This document shows positions 22,401 to 33,540 of a DNA stretch of 64,000 nucleotides, in pieces. Every line of letters begins with the position of its first letter. Position 1 is the first letter of the stretch. A program made the translations under genes and the position numbers. The notes beneath the pieces are model-generated. The model was given only the letters and a program-made list of their open reading frames with translations, made no database searches and was not told the DNA's origin. The DNA is from Asterella californica (Eukaryota > Streptophyta > Marchantiopsida > Marchantiales > Aytoniaceae): positions 19,934,001-19,998,000 of the forward strand of contig JAYKYS010000004.1 in NCBI GenBank assembly GCA_036924285.1, given 5' to 3'.

Positions 22401-24016
22401 CGGTCCAAACTCTCACACGTGTCGAAGTCGCCTCTGATTGCTTGTCCTCTGACCTGACAAGGGCATGCGCAATCTCATCTTTGCCCACGCCGCTTATCGT
22501 TCCTGTCCCTTTCTGGGTAGGTAGTTCGTCTTCGCTCAGACCCTTCGTGAAGAGAATGTTCTGACGATATACGTTCTCTGGTCTTTCCTGGAAAGGTCTT
22601 CTCCCGAAGATCTTCGTCGAAGGTTCTCCTCTTCTTCCGAAGACTCTTCGTCAGAAGTCTCCATTTTACTAAAACTAAGCTATTTCTTCTTCTAACTTCG
22701 TTATTTCTTCTACAAACTCCTATATTTCAAGCTTCTTCTATCAAAAATTGAAAAAGTGGGCTCTACAAGGCACAGGCCTAGTTCCCGACTTCCAACTTCT
22801 CGAAATAACACAACAACTCACCACACCACTCAGGATTCGTACCAAGCCTCTCTAAACACAAAAGCAAAGCAAATCCACTCTTGATACAAATTGTGTTCAG
22901 TCGACTTCCGAAGACGGTCTTCCGAAGACAGTCAAGTTCAAGAAGCGTCTTCCGAAGATGTTCCCATCTTCCGAATCGTCTTCTGTTCCAAGTTTCGGGG
23001 ATAGAGAGGTAAGGGGGTAGGGAAATTGATAGTTGGGGTCTCCAATTTGAGGGCTAGGAGTAGGGAAGCTCGAATTGAGCTCGAGAAGAAGCAAGGAGAT
23101 GTCTCGACAGAAATTGGGCAGCGCTTCCGCGCCCAATGTCTGTGGTGGGGTAATCGATCAGGCTGCCTGCACACAATCAAGGAAGCGCGGGGAGTACCAA
23201 GAAAAGGCGAGAAGAAGTGGGAGGGGAAAAGAACAGGGGGAAGAACCTCTACAGTCTTCTTCGGCTTCCCGAGTTGCCTTCGACCTCCGCGCGCTTCTGG
23301 CTCTTGTCCTAGCTTCCAATGCGACTCCACACGACTGCGCCTGCTGTCAATTTCGGTCCACACCTCGATTCCACCTCTGCTTCTACTCGCCACTCTTCAC
23401 TGTCAGCTTCTCGGAAGCTCCACAGAAACGCCTTCGCTTTCTCTGCTGTTTGTGCTCTCGCAATTCGATCTCACCCTTCGCCTAGCTGCCCACTTACTCT
23501 CTCCTACCTCGATGTCTCACTTGATTCCTCTCTCAATGCTAGCTCGCGAAGCTCACTCTCTCAATCGATCTTCTTCAGGTGCGCTATGCTGCGGGAAGTT
23601 GGAAGGTGCCTAATGCGCTTCTTCACGCATCTTCCCCGCAGATTAGGGGTTCTCGTCCTTGGTGTCTTCCCCGACCTACCGACCTATTCGGTGCGACTCA
23701 GTAGGTACACCTACTGTCTTACCCGAAAACTCGTGGTTGGCCTTCGCGGTCGCTGTCTTCTAGAAGACAGGTGTCTTCCACCGTCTTCTCATCTTCCGCC
23801 GTCTTCTCATCTTCTGAAGACGCAACTGAGAAGACGCTCTTCCGAAGACGGTCGTCTTCCGAAGAAGTCAACTTCTTATTACAAACAGCTCTTAAGATCA
23901 TCTTCCTGTTAAGGAAGACGTAACCTTAAGTATCAACGCTTCTTCAGTTATACAAACAAGTTATTATTCTTAAAAATTTCGAAAATTCGTGCATCCTGTA
24001 ATTTGTGGGCACCACA

Positions 24017-24021
24017 TGTCA
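24017..24021. repeat. Target-site duplication of element A, right copy
   Basis: TGTCA follows the terminal ...ACCACA of the right LTR and matches the five bases at 2201-2205. Confidence 0.92.
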
Positions 24022-25036
24022 GAACTTACTTCCATGTTAGAACTCATAGATCGATGATGGTTCATAATCGACATCCTTCTCCATCCAATCGTTTCTTTGT
24101 CTCCAAAGTTTCAACATGTCGTGACAGAATGTTAGACTTTGAAATAGTGGTTTCAAAATTGACTCTATGGGAATATAATCAAATTTGATCATATCAAAGA
24201 TTGGACGACTACAACCTCGAACAGAATACAAAGTAAGATTATCATCAGGTCCGATTGTCACAAGCACATGAGGAGAAGATGTGTACCGTTACACATATAC
24301 CATCTTTCAGGTTTGACCATCCCTAGTTGATCGTAAGTTTCCATTAACTTACGCCATGAAGATGATGGACTCTCACCACTACATCCTCCCACCCAAGAGT
24401 TCCCTGCAAGTGTTAACATTCTAGCCCACGACATGCTCTTGTAATCTGTTGGTGCTATTCGAGGAATATCTCTTGAGTAATTTGTAGATATTCCCGATAT
24501 TCTTGAATCTTGCCTTCGTCCGATATCACCAAATAAGAGTTTCAGTAACTTTAACTGTAATGCAATCGAAACTTTGTGAAAATCTTACAATGAAAAGATC
24601 TCTACTACTTTCTCTTGCATTGCTTCATCAGACTCTACTGAAAATACATTGAATAAGTCACCCTACATCGTTATGATGTGCCAACTCACTAAGATTTGGA
24701 CAGCTCTTAACAGGGATGGCATCCAAGTTAGTACTGATAGGAGTCGATGACTCATGACCAGTATCCATATGTATCGGTTCTTCCTCTATCGATTCTATCG
24801 GTTCTATGAAATTAACTGATATATGTGTAGATAATCTAGCTTTCCAAACAGAGATTCGGTCGTGTCTACGATGAGATCGCTTGATAATCCATTGACCGTT
24901 TTGACCACAAGAACTACAAAAGCAGAGGACCCAACGAGGACGAACTGCTATCCTATCAGATATGCCTGTGTTCTCTTGAGGTGGAACTATTGTGGGACAC
25001 ACAACATTCTGAATCGATTTTTCCGATGAAATCTTG
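24022..25036 (-). pseudogene. TNP2-like transposase gene, 5' portion
   Basis: This is the upstream part of the minus-strand transposase that continues at 1-2200. The block 24,661-25,036 is open and encodes a zinc-finger-like segment with the pattern CFCSSCG followed by KRSHRRHD, the CxxC...HRRH arrangement often seen near the N-terminus of plant TNP2-type transposases. An Ile/Glu-rich segment follows. A second block at 24,037-24,267 ends in an in-frame stop next to the retrotransposon edge. A GTAAGT donor lies about at 24,024, just inside the insertion point. The frame upstream of 25,036 meets a TGA, so the true start is not visible. It could be a single-copy host gene derived from a transposase, but tandem stops and introns make decay more likely. 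Confidence 0.5.
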
Positions 25037-25411
25037 CAGTGGACTCAGGAACTAAAGCAGAACCGGCCGGCATGGCTTGAAGAACACTTGTATGGACAAT
25101 GACATTTCACACGACCACGATTACGAGTACCTTCGCACTGGTCAGACTCCATCATATGTCTCATACGTATCAATGCCCAAGTTCTCTTCCCTTTTCTTCA
25201 CTGCCAACATGAAAATCTGTTGCGCTACATCTCTTTCTTCCTTGCCAAGTCGTGTTGTACTCCCGCCGCGAGGGAATCAGAGCCCACACTCATCAATCAG
25301 AGACAGAACTGTGCAGCCAAGGGAAACATGATCTAATCGCCTTGGTAAATATCATCACGGTAAGAATCCGTCATATTCTGTCTGAGGTGATGTAAGGCAA
25401 GGAAGAGAAAC
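25037..25411. other. Stretch with no supported gene
   Basis: This stretch lies between the transposase remnant and the inverted-repeat arm. Short frames exist (for example 25,077-25,331), but I see no domain, repeat or RNA gene. Confidence 0.4.
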
Positions 25412-27118
25412 CGAGGTAAGTAGTGAAGACCAAGCTCCAGAGAACATAAGAGGAACTTAGTGATTCTGTCAGTCGTAGGTACATCTTGGACATGTACCTT
25501 TGAGCAACTTCAAGATCCCTCTCTCCTGCAAATAGAATGAATATTTTGTGTTCACATGTTACGATCAACTCTCAAGATTAAATACGATCAACTCTCAAGT
25601 GGCTAAAGCCGTTCAAATAAAGAAAGTGAACAAGTAAAGATTACAACATGCTCAGGTACATACTCTATTCAAGATCTAAGTCGATATTCTCGAAATGACT
25701 CTAGATCCTTTTGAGACCTTTGGCGATGTAAGACAAGGAAGAGAAACCGAGGTGAAATAAGATAAGATGGGGCACAAAATGAGAAGCAATCGATAAGCTG
25801 CTGGGTTCGCTGATGCTTAGAGAGGAAAGCTACCATCTTGAGCGTAGCAAATGTCTCTCTTTCCCTTTTGACTGGCTTTCAGTTAGTACCCTAAAGGACA
25901 ATGGTATGAGTAAGATGATGCGTTTATGTGGAGTCCACACGTGCGAAATTCCTTCTACTAAAAGACAAGCTGATCAAACCTGACGCCCATGCTCTCGAGA
26001 TCAGCACGATCAGTGTCGATCTAGCCAACGAGAACCATTGGAGGCAAAGGCCTCATCCTTCCGCTGTAAATCGTCAAACAAGGTCCCATAGAATGCTGAT
26101 CATTAACTTCCAGGACAGGCTCTGCAGGTTGATGACATCAAGAAGAAACAGAAAGGTGGTCAAAATCTCATTATGAAAGAGATCGAACATGATAAGAGTA
26201 CTAAGAGCCTCGATCAGTCTAAGCAGTACACGGAGGCAAAAGAGATCAGGAGTATTGAAAGCAAAGTCTGACCCAGGCGCAGCACGAGCAGCGAGCAAAC
26301 GAGAAGGTCTCTTCTCATGTACAAACAGGAGCAAGAAGTATGGGGGCAAAAAAAGGAGCGGCTCCGCCAAAATCTTTCTCATCGAGCTTCTTCTTTGCGA
26401 ACGTAACGAGGGCAAGAAGAGCGACGTATGTATTAGTATGGGACCAAGCTACTGTATAATATGAGTGGAAGTAATGAAAGAAAAGTCTGGCCCAGGCGCA
26501 GCACGAGCAGCGAGCAAACGAGAAGGTCTCTTCTCCTATACAAACACGAGCAAGAAGGATGGGGACAAAGAAAGGAGCGGCTCTGCCTAAATCTCCCTCA
26601 TCGAGCTTCCTCTTCGTGAACATAACGAGGGCAAGAAGAGCGACGTATGTATTAGTATGGGACCAAGCTACTATATAATATGAGTGGAAGTAATGAAAGC
26701 AAGTCTGACCCAAGCGCAGCACGAGCAGCGAGCAAACGAGAAGGTCTCTTCTCTTGTACAAACACGAGCAAGAAGTATGGGGACAAAGAAAGGAGCGGCT
26801 CCGTCAAAATCTCTCTCATCGAGCTTCCTCTTCGTGAACGTAACGAGGACAAAATCTGTCTCATCGAGCTTCCTCTTCGTGAACGTAACGAGGGTAAGAA
26901 GAGCGGCGGCTCTACCAAAATCTCCCTCATCGAGCTTCCTCTTTGCGAATATAACGAGGGCAAGAAGAGCGGCAGCTCCGCCACCGCCAGTATCGATCTT
27001 CCAAGGCACGAGCCCTACTATCTAGGAGACGCAGTCTAGTTCGCGTGTGCGCGGTTAGTTCCAACAAGGTAGCCTTAGCTAAGTAGGACGTGGGTGATGC
27101 ATCCAACCAGGATAGCTG
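25412..27118 (+). repeat. Left arm of a large inverted repeat
   Basis: This arm matches the reverse complement of 33,804-35,192 across most of its length. Matching landmarks are TAGTGAAGACCAAGCTCCAG near the outer end, the GATGATGCGTTTATGTGGAG block, the AAGCAGTACACGGAGGCAAA block and CATCCAACCAGGATAGC at the inner end. One block (about 26,110-26,268) reads as a charged former exon (LQVDDIKKKQKGGQNLI). The arm also holds three tandem units described separately. The left arm is about 300 bp longer because of extra tandem units. The two arms enclose about 6.7 kb. They may be the long terminal inverted repeats of a foldback or Mutator-like element, or two copies inserted in opposite directions. 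Confidence 0.75.
26263..27000 (+). repeat. Tandem repeat of about 219 bp in the inverted-repeat arm
   Basis: Three units start at 26,263, 26,483 and 26,701 with AAGTCTG.CCCA.GCGCAG, giving spacings of 220 and 218 bp. Each holds AGCAAACGAGAAGGTCTCTT and CTCATCGAGCTTC. The third unit has extra internal copies of the AAAATCTC..TCATCGAGCTTCCTCTT sub-unit. Confidence 0.85.
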
Positions 27119-27525
27119 CTTAATTATATGAGACCCCGGTGTGAGGGTTCGGGATTTTTCTAAATGGAGCTCTTGAAATGAAATAATATTCTGTATTTAT
27201 AATAAAGAATTTGAAAATAAAGTAAATCATAGTTTAACTTTAGGAGTCGATTCGAGTTACTTATACATGAAATGCTAACTTAGGAACGTTTTAGTAGAAG
27301 TTATAGTTCAGAATCTATAAGTTAGCTATGAAGTTAATAACTTATATTCTCTTTTTCAAAACTAGCTTAAATTAACGCTGAAACTGTCTGATGCTTCTTT
27401 AGTTATGTTCCAGTTAATCCTTCTATCATTCTCCCCTCGTGAATTTTAACAACTTTTGACTTTTATCCTAGTTCAATTGTGTTGTGGAATTTAAAGATTT
27501 GTCTTCATTTGATTCAAGTTTTGTT
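27119..27525. other. AT-rich spacer, no gene seen
   Basis: The stretch follows the inner end of the left inverted-repeat arm. A segment at 27,405-27,455 recurs near 29,510-29,560 (CTTCTATCATTCTCCCCTCG). Nothing else is supported. Confidence 0.4.
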
Positions 27526-28198
27526 CTCATACTTAGTTTAAATACTACATCTTTTCAAAAGTATTGCAATGACATAGCTTCTGACATAAACTTCAAATTA
27601 GCTGATGTTATCTGTTTACAAGAAACTAGAGTGCATCTTGAAAAAAAATTATGAAGAGTCGTTCACTAAAGATGAATATGGCTTATTATGTACATGTGCT
27701 TCACAAGGAAGCATGTTATGCTATAGGAAAACAACAATGGAATTACATTCTTATCGAATATTACAAGTAGATCAAAGTGAAATTATTACAGCATTTTTCA
27801 ATATGAACAACTGACGTGCCGTTCATATTGTAGCAATTTACAAAAATCAATCTACCAATGTACATATTTTTTGTCATGCATTACAAACATGTTATCAAGA
27901 GTGCCCTCTGAATTCATCATCTTTAAGTGATTTTAATATTGATGTTTCAAACAATAATTCTTAGTCCCAAATATTTCAACAATGTATGAAACAACATAAT
28001 TTGATAAATACTCAAGCTGAGACTTCAACAACATATGGTAGTTGTCTCGATCATATTTGGACGGATGCACTTACTGAACAATCAAAAGCTGGTACATTAG
28101 AATGTTATTGGACTGATCACATTCTACCATATGTGGGTCACAAGCCAATATTTATTGCATATAAATTACCATATTATGTTACTTTATTTGAAAAATAA
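27526..28198 (+). pseudogene. Endonuclease/exonuclease/phosphatase (EEP) domain remnant
   Basis: Read across frames and stops, this stretch keeps the landmarks of an EEP nuclease. ADVICLQET at about 27,601-27,627 holds the catalytic Glu motif. SDFNID at about 27,930 corresponds to the GDFN motif. SCLDHIWTDA at about 28,040 and WTDH...GHKPIF at about 28,113-28,150 correspond to the final DH motif. There is a TGA after EKKL, a stop after FNMNN (27,812) and a frame change before SDFNID. Such domains occur in LINE ORF2 and at the end of Helentron-type (Helitron) proteins. The ADVICLQET wording recalls the helicase-linked kind, but no helicase is seen here. Confidence 0.6.
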
Positions 28199-30505
28199 CT
28201 CATTCTTCCAAGTTTTTCTTGCAATCATGTATAGTTTATTGAGATATGTTAATATAAATCATTAAATAAACATACTAAGAATATATTCACTGATATTCTA
28301 AACGTAAACTTGAAATAGTTAATGATAAATTTGTCCATATCTTCTTCTGAAGACACTGATCATCTTACGAACAACAATTAAATCCTAACATTTTTGGCTA
28401 CGTTAATATCTTATATCACATTCGCTTATAAGATCAAGCACGATATGCTTGGTTGGAACAGGAAAAAAATAATGAAACCCTCAAATCATCGAGAATGGTA
28501 TGTTTTTCAGAATTTTGCAGCATTATAGTCTATTTAGACGATTGTGAATAGATTATTTTCCAATAAAAAATGATCGGTCTCACCATGTCACTTCTTACTC
28601 TTCGATTGTTACGCCTCTTCAGCGCGCAACACAAGGATGCATGTCAATTATGACCAACAAACGATAATATTCTAAAAGAAGTTTTTTGAAGCTTCAATCA
28701 ATTATTTCTACTATAAGTTCCATACTTTATGCATGTATGTTTACTGGAACAGAGCCTGTAGCTGCTCCGCAGCACTCTTGTTTCTTAGGTTTTTCAAAAT
28801 TTAAATCAATTATATTGACGCTTCTCCTTCAAAGCTCACATATTCATGGAAAGGTTTACGTGATATCAACTAAAAGATGGTGGTCATCAACTAAAAGATA
28901 TAACATGTATGGTATAAAACTCATTTGAGGTTCGATAAAGTTGCAACTTGTCGAACTCCGCTCTTCATTGAAATTGTCGCCACTAAGAGAAGATTGAAAG
29001 GAGAACTGTCTCATTCCTAACCTTAAACTGCAACCTCTTTCTGTCTTCTCTTTTTGTTAGTTCGAAATATAAATTTTGATGTGAATTATATTTGAACTGA
29101 ACTAATATTTTGTATCTAACGTTTAAATTAACTCATCCTTAAGTTCTAACTAATACTTCTATTATTGTAGCTTGGTCATGTATTCCAAATTTATTTCTAG
29201 AGTTACAGTTTCTATTTCTCATTTCAACTAAAGTTTGAGTTCAAGTTCACTCGAAGTCCGAGTTAGTTCAGACATGACGTCCAACTCGGACTAAAGTTCA
29301 AGTTATAAGTGGTGTAATATTTAAAATATATCTAGTTAATGTAAACTATACGATCCAATCCATATTTTAAATTTCTCCTTTATTCTAATATGTAATGAAG
29401 TTGCTGGCTTATAATTTGAGATAACTTTTAAATTGCAAACCCTAAATTGCAACCTCTTTCTATCTTCTCTTTTTGTTAGTTCAAAATATAAATTTTGAAG
29501 TTATACATAGTTATGTCCCAGCTAATCCTTCTATCATTCTCCCCTCGTGAATTGAACAACTTTTTTCTTAGGTTTTTCAAAATTCAAATCAATTATATTG
29601 ACGCTTCTTCTTCAAAGCTCACATATTCATGGGAAGGGTTACGTGGTATCAACTAAAAGATGGGGAGATCAACTAAAAGATATAACATGTAAGGTATGAA
29701 ATTCATTCGACACGTTGTTGTAGTATGATCCAGAAATATCCAATAGTGCTGATGTGCATTTGGTGTACCTTCATGCATTTCCTGTGTACATGTGCCATGG
29801 AATGTGGAACTTCAGAATAATATCGGATGGATAGAATTTTCTACTTTGATGTAAAGCTTCGACCGCATCACTTCAACTTGTGCACTTTGAGTATCTTTTG
29901 TAAACATCAGTTGGGATAGATAGATGGACTCGTGAGTGTACGGTTGTCTATCCATTCAGCATCGTTAGCACTTCACTAATCCACGCGAATTCCATTTTAT
30001 GTTTTTGTATAATTTCTAATCTAATGGTATTTTAGCTGTTCCTTGTGTTTTAGTTTAAAAATTTTTGAATATGACTTGAGCATAGCCAAATATTCATGGG
30101 AATTAGAGAATTGTTTTACATGTTCAAGTTATATAAATTATAAATATCCATCCACTCGAACTAAAATGGATGTAATCCAGATCAACCTACAAGCTGATAA
30201 GGAAAAGCGTACTTTCATGTACATCTCAGTTTATGCTCTAACCCTTCTCATAAGACAAGTTGAGGAATAAATTAACCAAAAACTCTCCAGCTTTCTATGT
30301 GTACACTCGGGAACTAAACTATATTTAAATAATAAATATTATATATATATAATTCAAAGTTTTCTTAAGTTTTCATATGTTCAATAAACTTACTATATAA
30401 TTTAGGTATATAAATAGTTTATTATGTACTTATTTGTCAGTATATAAATCAGAAATCCAATGGGTTAGCTGAATGTAATTACTACATTCGATAACTGACG
30501 TTAAA
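28199..30505. repeat. AT-rich mosaic with direct repeats, no gene seen
   Basis: A block at 28,779-28,930 (TTTCTTAGGTTTTTCAAAAT onward, with ATCAACTAAAAGAT twice) recurs at 29,568-29,705 with small changes. A second block at about 29,029-29,085 (GCAACCTCTTTCTGTCTTCT) recurs at 29,447-29,505. The spacing differs between the two pairs, so the region is a patchwork of old repeats. Short frames in it have no recognisable domain. Confidence 0.55.
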
Positions 30506-30811
30506 GAGACTAAGGTTCCGTTTTGGAAATAAACCTACAGAGAGTTCGTATCATCTTCTTTTCGAGTTCATTGCAAGTCTGCTTTTAAGCTTCATGGTTA
30601 AGGCTCAGAGGTTTACTTGAGATGGTGAGTACATTATTATTCATCGGGGTTGCTTATAGAGACTAAGGTTCCGTTTTGGAAGTAAACCTACAGGGAGTTC
30701 GTATCATCTTCTTTTCGAGTTCATTGCAAGTCTGCTTTTAAGCTTCATGGTTAACCATCAGAGGGTTACCTGAGATGGTGAGTACATTATTATTCATTGA
30801 GGTTGCTTATT
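30506..30811 (+). repeat. Two-copy tandem duplication, 153 bp
   Basis: The units start GAGACTAAGGTTCCG at 30,506 and at 30,659 and differ at only a few bases, so the duplication is recent compared with its surroundings. They hold ATGGTGAGTACATTATTATT, a GTGAGT-like donor context in both copies. Confidence 0.85.
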
Positions 30812-32994
30812 CACCTGAGTCATCTTTGTGGCTGGACTGATTATATTTTATGGTTTCCACCCTCCTGGCCTCGTTCCTTCTGGCGTTTTCATTCTTTGGG
30901 TAAATTTTTCCTTTTTTTTTCTTTTTCTTCAGTTGTTTCTAATTTATGGTTTCGGCCCCTCCTCAAATTTGTGGCGCTCCTTCTGTCTGTCCGTGTCGGA
31001 GAGGGATTTTTTTGCCTTCCTTCTCCTCGTCAGAGAAGGTCAAAGCATCGATTTTCTACATGCTCGCAGACAAGTTAGCAATAGAACGCCACGGTGGACC
31101 ACTGTAATCTATATTAGCGACAAGAAGAATTCGAGCTGTAACCCCGATAAGCCAACGGTCGTCCAAGAAAATTTCATGTAACGCCGTCCGAACCCCAAAC
31201 GCGCTTGGGGATGCTTATGAGGTTAGACAATTAATTCAAAACTGATTCAAAAACCCTTTTACATTGGAAACATTCCTCTGAAGTATAAACCCGTAGATTC
31301 TTGTAGTGTTCATTTCTAACCCTAGAACTCAGATACACATGTAGTATCAATTTAATATCAGATGTTTTTGGAACTTGTGGTACCATATTGTAATCCTACA
31401 TCTTTCTCTTTTTGGTTTATCATGTATAACTTGGACTCAAAAGATTTAACAAATATAAGTAGAATTAGGACAAGTTATCAAGTCGAGTTTGATTACAACT
31501 TAGAGATATAATTTATATAAGAGAGTTATGTATACTATAAGTTTGCATGATCAACCATACTTATTCAATCAACTCTCATTTAGGCTGAATTATTGAGTCT
31601 ATGTTGACAGCTAAATACTATGTGTAGTAGTAGATTATATATATATTACGAGAGGTTAAACAAATTCGTGCATCTCCAACGTTAAAATAATACAACCAAT
31701 CCAAATGTCTAGATGCGGTGCTATTATCATATACATATATTCCACATTATTATACTCATTTTTCATTCTAGCATATTACATATTAGCTTGATTCAAAGTT
31801 TTAATTAAATCGAAATATCAAGTCCAGCTTCACTATTACAACTACGAATAATGAAACTTCGAATAATGAAATGGTCTTTATTGACAGTATAAGTACGGAT
31901 GATCATTAAAACTAAACGGGTATCTCACTATCTTATGTACATCGTACTTTCAAAAGAACTAGGTGCTAAAATAATACAATATATATTTTTTCCACCTACT
32001 AACATATAACTTAGAAGATAATGTGCATGGATCTTTGTGTCAAGAAAAAAATTCATCATTAATTACTTTGTACAAATAGATGTTAGAAAAATAGTGTTGT
32101 CTGTATGAAAATAATTATCCAAATGGGTTTAGTACTAAATGAACATAACATATTTACAAAGAAAAATTTGAAATAAAACAACCGTTACAACATCTACATA
32201 TTCTATTAATATTAGAGAATTAAAACAAAGACAAGTCAACTTATAAGTTCTCTCTCCTTGAGAATAATTACGATGTAAAATTGGTTAAACTTTTGGTGGT
32301 ATAAGATCTTACTTATTCGTCATTACTCTGTAGACATCCTGATATGACACTTAGATGATAATCATACGATGGTCTTGTTTGCAACAATAGTATATTTAGT
32401 TCTCATCCTGCTCTTTTTATTCTCTTGATGTTAGAGTCTATAATCTCAAACTTGAGTCATGTGTGAACTAATATGCATATATCAGATCGTTTGTGATTTC
32501 CACCAATAAAATCATCTTGAATTCACTAAAATAATAAAATATATTATTTAGCACCTTCTAACATAGGCGACATTAAGTACAACTTAGAAGTAATGTGCAT
32601 GGATCTTTATGTAATCTAGTTATCAAGAAGAAAATTCAACATTATTTACTTTGAAGATATCGCTGTTAGAAAATATATCCAAACTCGTATTTACCACCAA
32701 TTTCGTTTATCCATCCTTTATCCGATCTTAGGTATATCATTTACAAGATGATAGAGAATTAAAATAAAGACAAGTCAACTTATAAGTTCTCTTTCTTTGA
32801 GAATAATTACGGTATACAGTTAGCAAATCTTTTGATTATATAATATCTTACTTATTCGTCATTACTCTGTAGACATAGATGTAAGAAAATATGTATGAAT
32901 ACAATTATCAAAATATATTTCTTACTAAATGAATAAGATATGTTTATGAAAGATAAACTAAAATTAAAACTATTCATTTTTTTAATTATTTTTT
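30812..32994. other. AT-rich stretch with a direct repeat, no gene seen
   Basis: A 120-bp block at 32,220-32,340 (ACAAGTCAACTTATAAGTTC to CTCTGTAGACAT) recurs at 32,763-32,880. A shorter trace lies near 33,735. Frames at 30,797-31,181 are hydrophobic by composition but show no domain. A CCCCAA...TTGGGG hairpin lies at about 31,193-31,210. Confidence 0.5.
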
Positions 32995-33402
32995 TTAACC
33001 GCGAAGAGGACGAGGCCTCATAGAATTTATTGCTTTGTCATTTAAATGAGCTTTACGCTCGGTTTGAACAAAACCAGACCTGCTACAGATCTCCTTAACC
33101 CTACTACTACACTCTCCAAACTTACTCTCTCTTAACTTGCTATTCACCAAAAACTCGTCAGCATCTCCCACTCTCCTGTCCGTCTTGTGAGTCAGCCGAT
33201 TGATTCTTGTCCTACCCGCATCTCCAAACCTGATGTTAGTGTTATCCTCCCAGCCGGTAGCCATGAGGCACCCACCTGTACCTTCTTGGAGAGCTGGCAG
33301 CAGGGACCCCTGGGGATTCTTTCGTCCTCGATTGTGCGACCACTTGTTGCTATTGCTCTCCTGAGACGCAGCCCTCGTACAACCCTTCGTGATCTTGCAC
33401 AC
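32995..33402 (-). pseudogene. Unrecognised minus-strand frame with A-rich 3' tail
   Basis: A 135-codon minus-strand frame, more GC-rich than its surroundings, encodes a basic, Ser/Arg-rich sequence (INRLTHKTDRRVGD). The region stays coding-like up to about 33,540. Directly after the stop the minus strand reads into a run of A (TTAAAAAAAATAATTAAAAAAA). Sharp base-composition edges and the A-tract suggest a retroposed fragment, for example a 5'-truncated LINE or transcript copy. I do not recognise the protein. Confidence 0.35.
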
Positions 33403-33540
33403 CTTGCGACCGAAATGTCAATTTCCTTTCTGGTGGAGCTTCTTGATTCTCTCTTTACACTTCTTCGTGTGAAACCGCCGAAATTGCTTTTTGTGCACCG
33501 ACTCCATTCTCGTGCTGAGCCCCTGCAGGGTAGTCTTCTT

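Larger units (their letters stand above)
19605..22767 (-). mobile_element. Element B: solo LTR nested in the right LTR of element A
   Basis: The insert begins TGTAACAACCC and ends GGGCTCTACA, and is flanked by AGGCA at 19,600-19,604 and 22,768-22,772. The left LTR of element A has the empty site with a single AGGCA. There is no primer site, Gag or Pol, so the piece is best read as a 3163-bp solo LTR left by LTR-LTR recombination. Like the LTR of element A, it carries a long minus-strand frame and the ATCGTTCCCAC word near its end. A decayed, truncated relative lies at 49,851-51,003. It is dense in CGAAG/CTTCG rather than GAAGAC. Confidence 0.88.
2206..24016 (-). mobile_element. Element A: Ty3/gypsy (Tat/Athila-like) LTR retrotransposon with giant LTRs
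   Basis: The element is bounded by TG...CA and a 5-bp target duplication. Its LTRs are 5946 bp (left, 3' LTR) and about 5947 bp (right, 5' LTR, after removing a nested insert). The internal region runs 8152-14,901 and is read on the minus strand as PBS, Gag, protease, reverse transcriptase, RNase H and integrase. Integrase after RNase H marks Ty3/gypsy. A tRNA-Asp-like primer site and the FLDDF reverse-transcriptase motif, with no chromodomain seen, point to the Tat/Athila branch. The total length without the nested insert is about 18.6 kb. The coding region carries several lesions, so this copy is not autonomous. Small differences between the LTRs suggest a fairly young insertion, older than its nested guest. 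The GAAGAC/GTCTTC word is extremely frequent throughout. Confidence 0.93.
14902..24016 (-). repeat. Element A right LTR (5' LTR), interrupted by element B
   Basis: This copy opens TGTAGTGACG at 14,902 and closes ...ACCACA at 24,016. It is split by a 3163-bp insert at 19,605-22,767 flanked by AGGCA on both sides. Without the insert and one duplication it is 5947 bp, one base different in length from the left LTR. As the 5' LTR of a minus-strand element it would carry the promoter for genomic RNA; I found no convincing TATA box in it. It keeps an uninterrupted 780-codon reading frame (16,532-18,874) that is broken in the other LTR. Confidence 0.92.

Noticed and set aside
26189..27039. Overlapping frames in the inverted-repeat arm as a repeat protein
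   Set aside because: Frames are open on both strands and in more than one phase because of the tandem repeat; the arms differ in frame.
30797..31181. Two overlapping frames of 93 and 117 codons
   Set aside because: Hydrophobic by T-rich composition, with no domain, and overlapping in different frames.
31176..31220. TGTAACGCC...CCCCAA...TTGGGG as the start of a solo LTR
   Set aside because: The start looks LTR-like, but no matching end or target duplication could be found.
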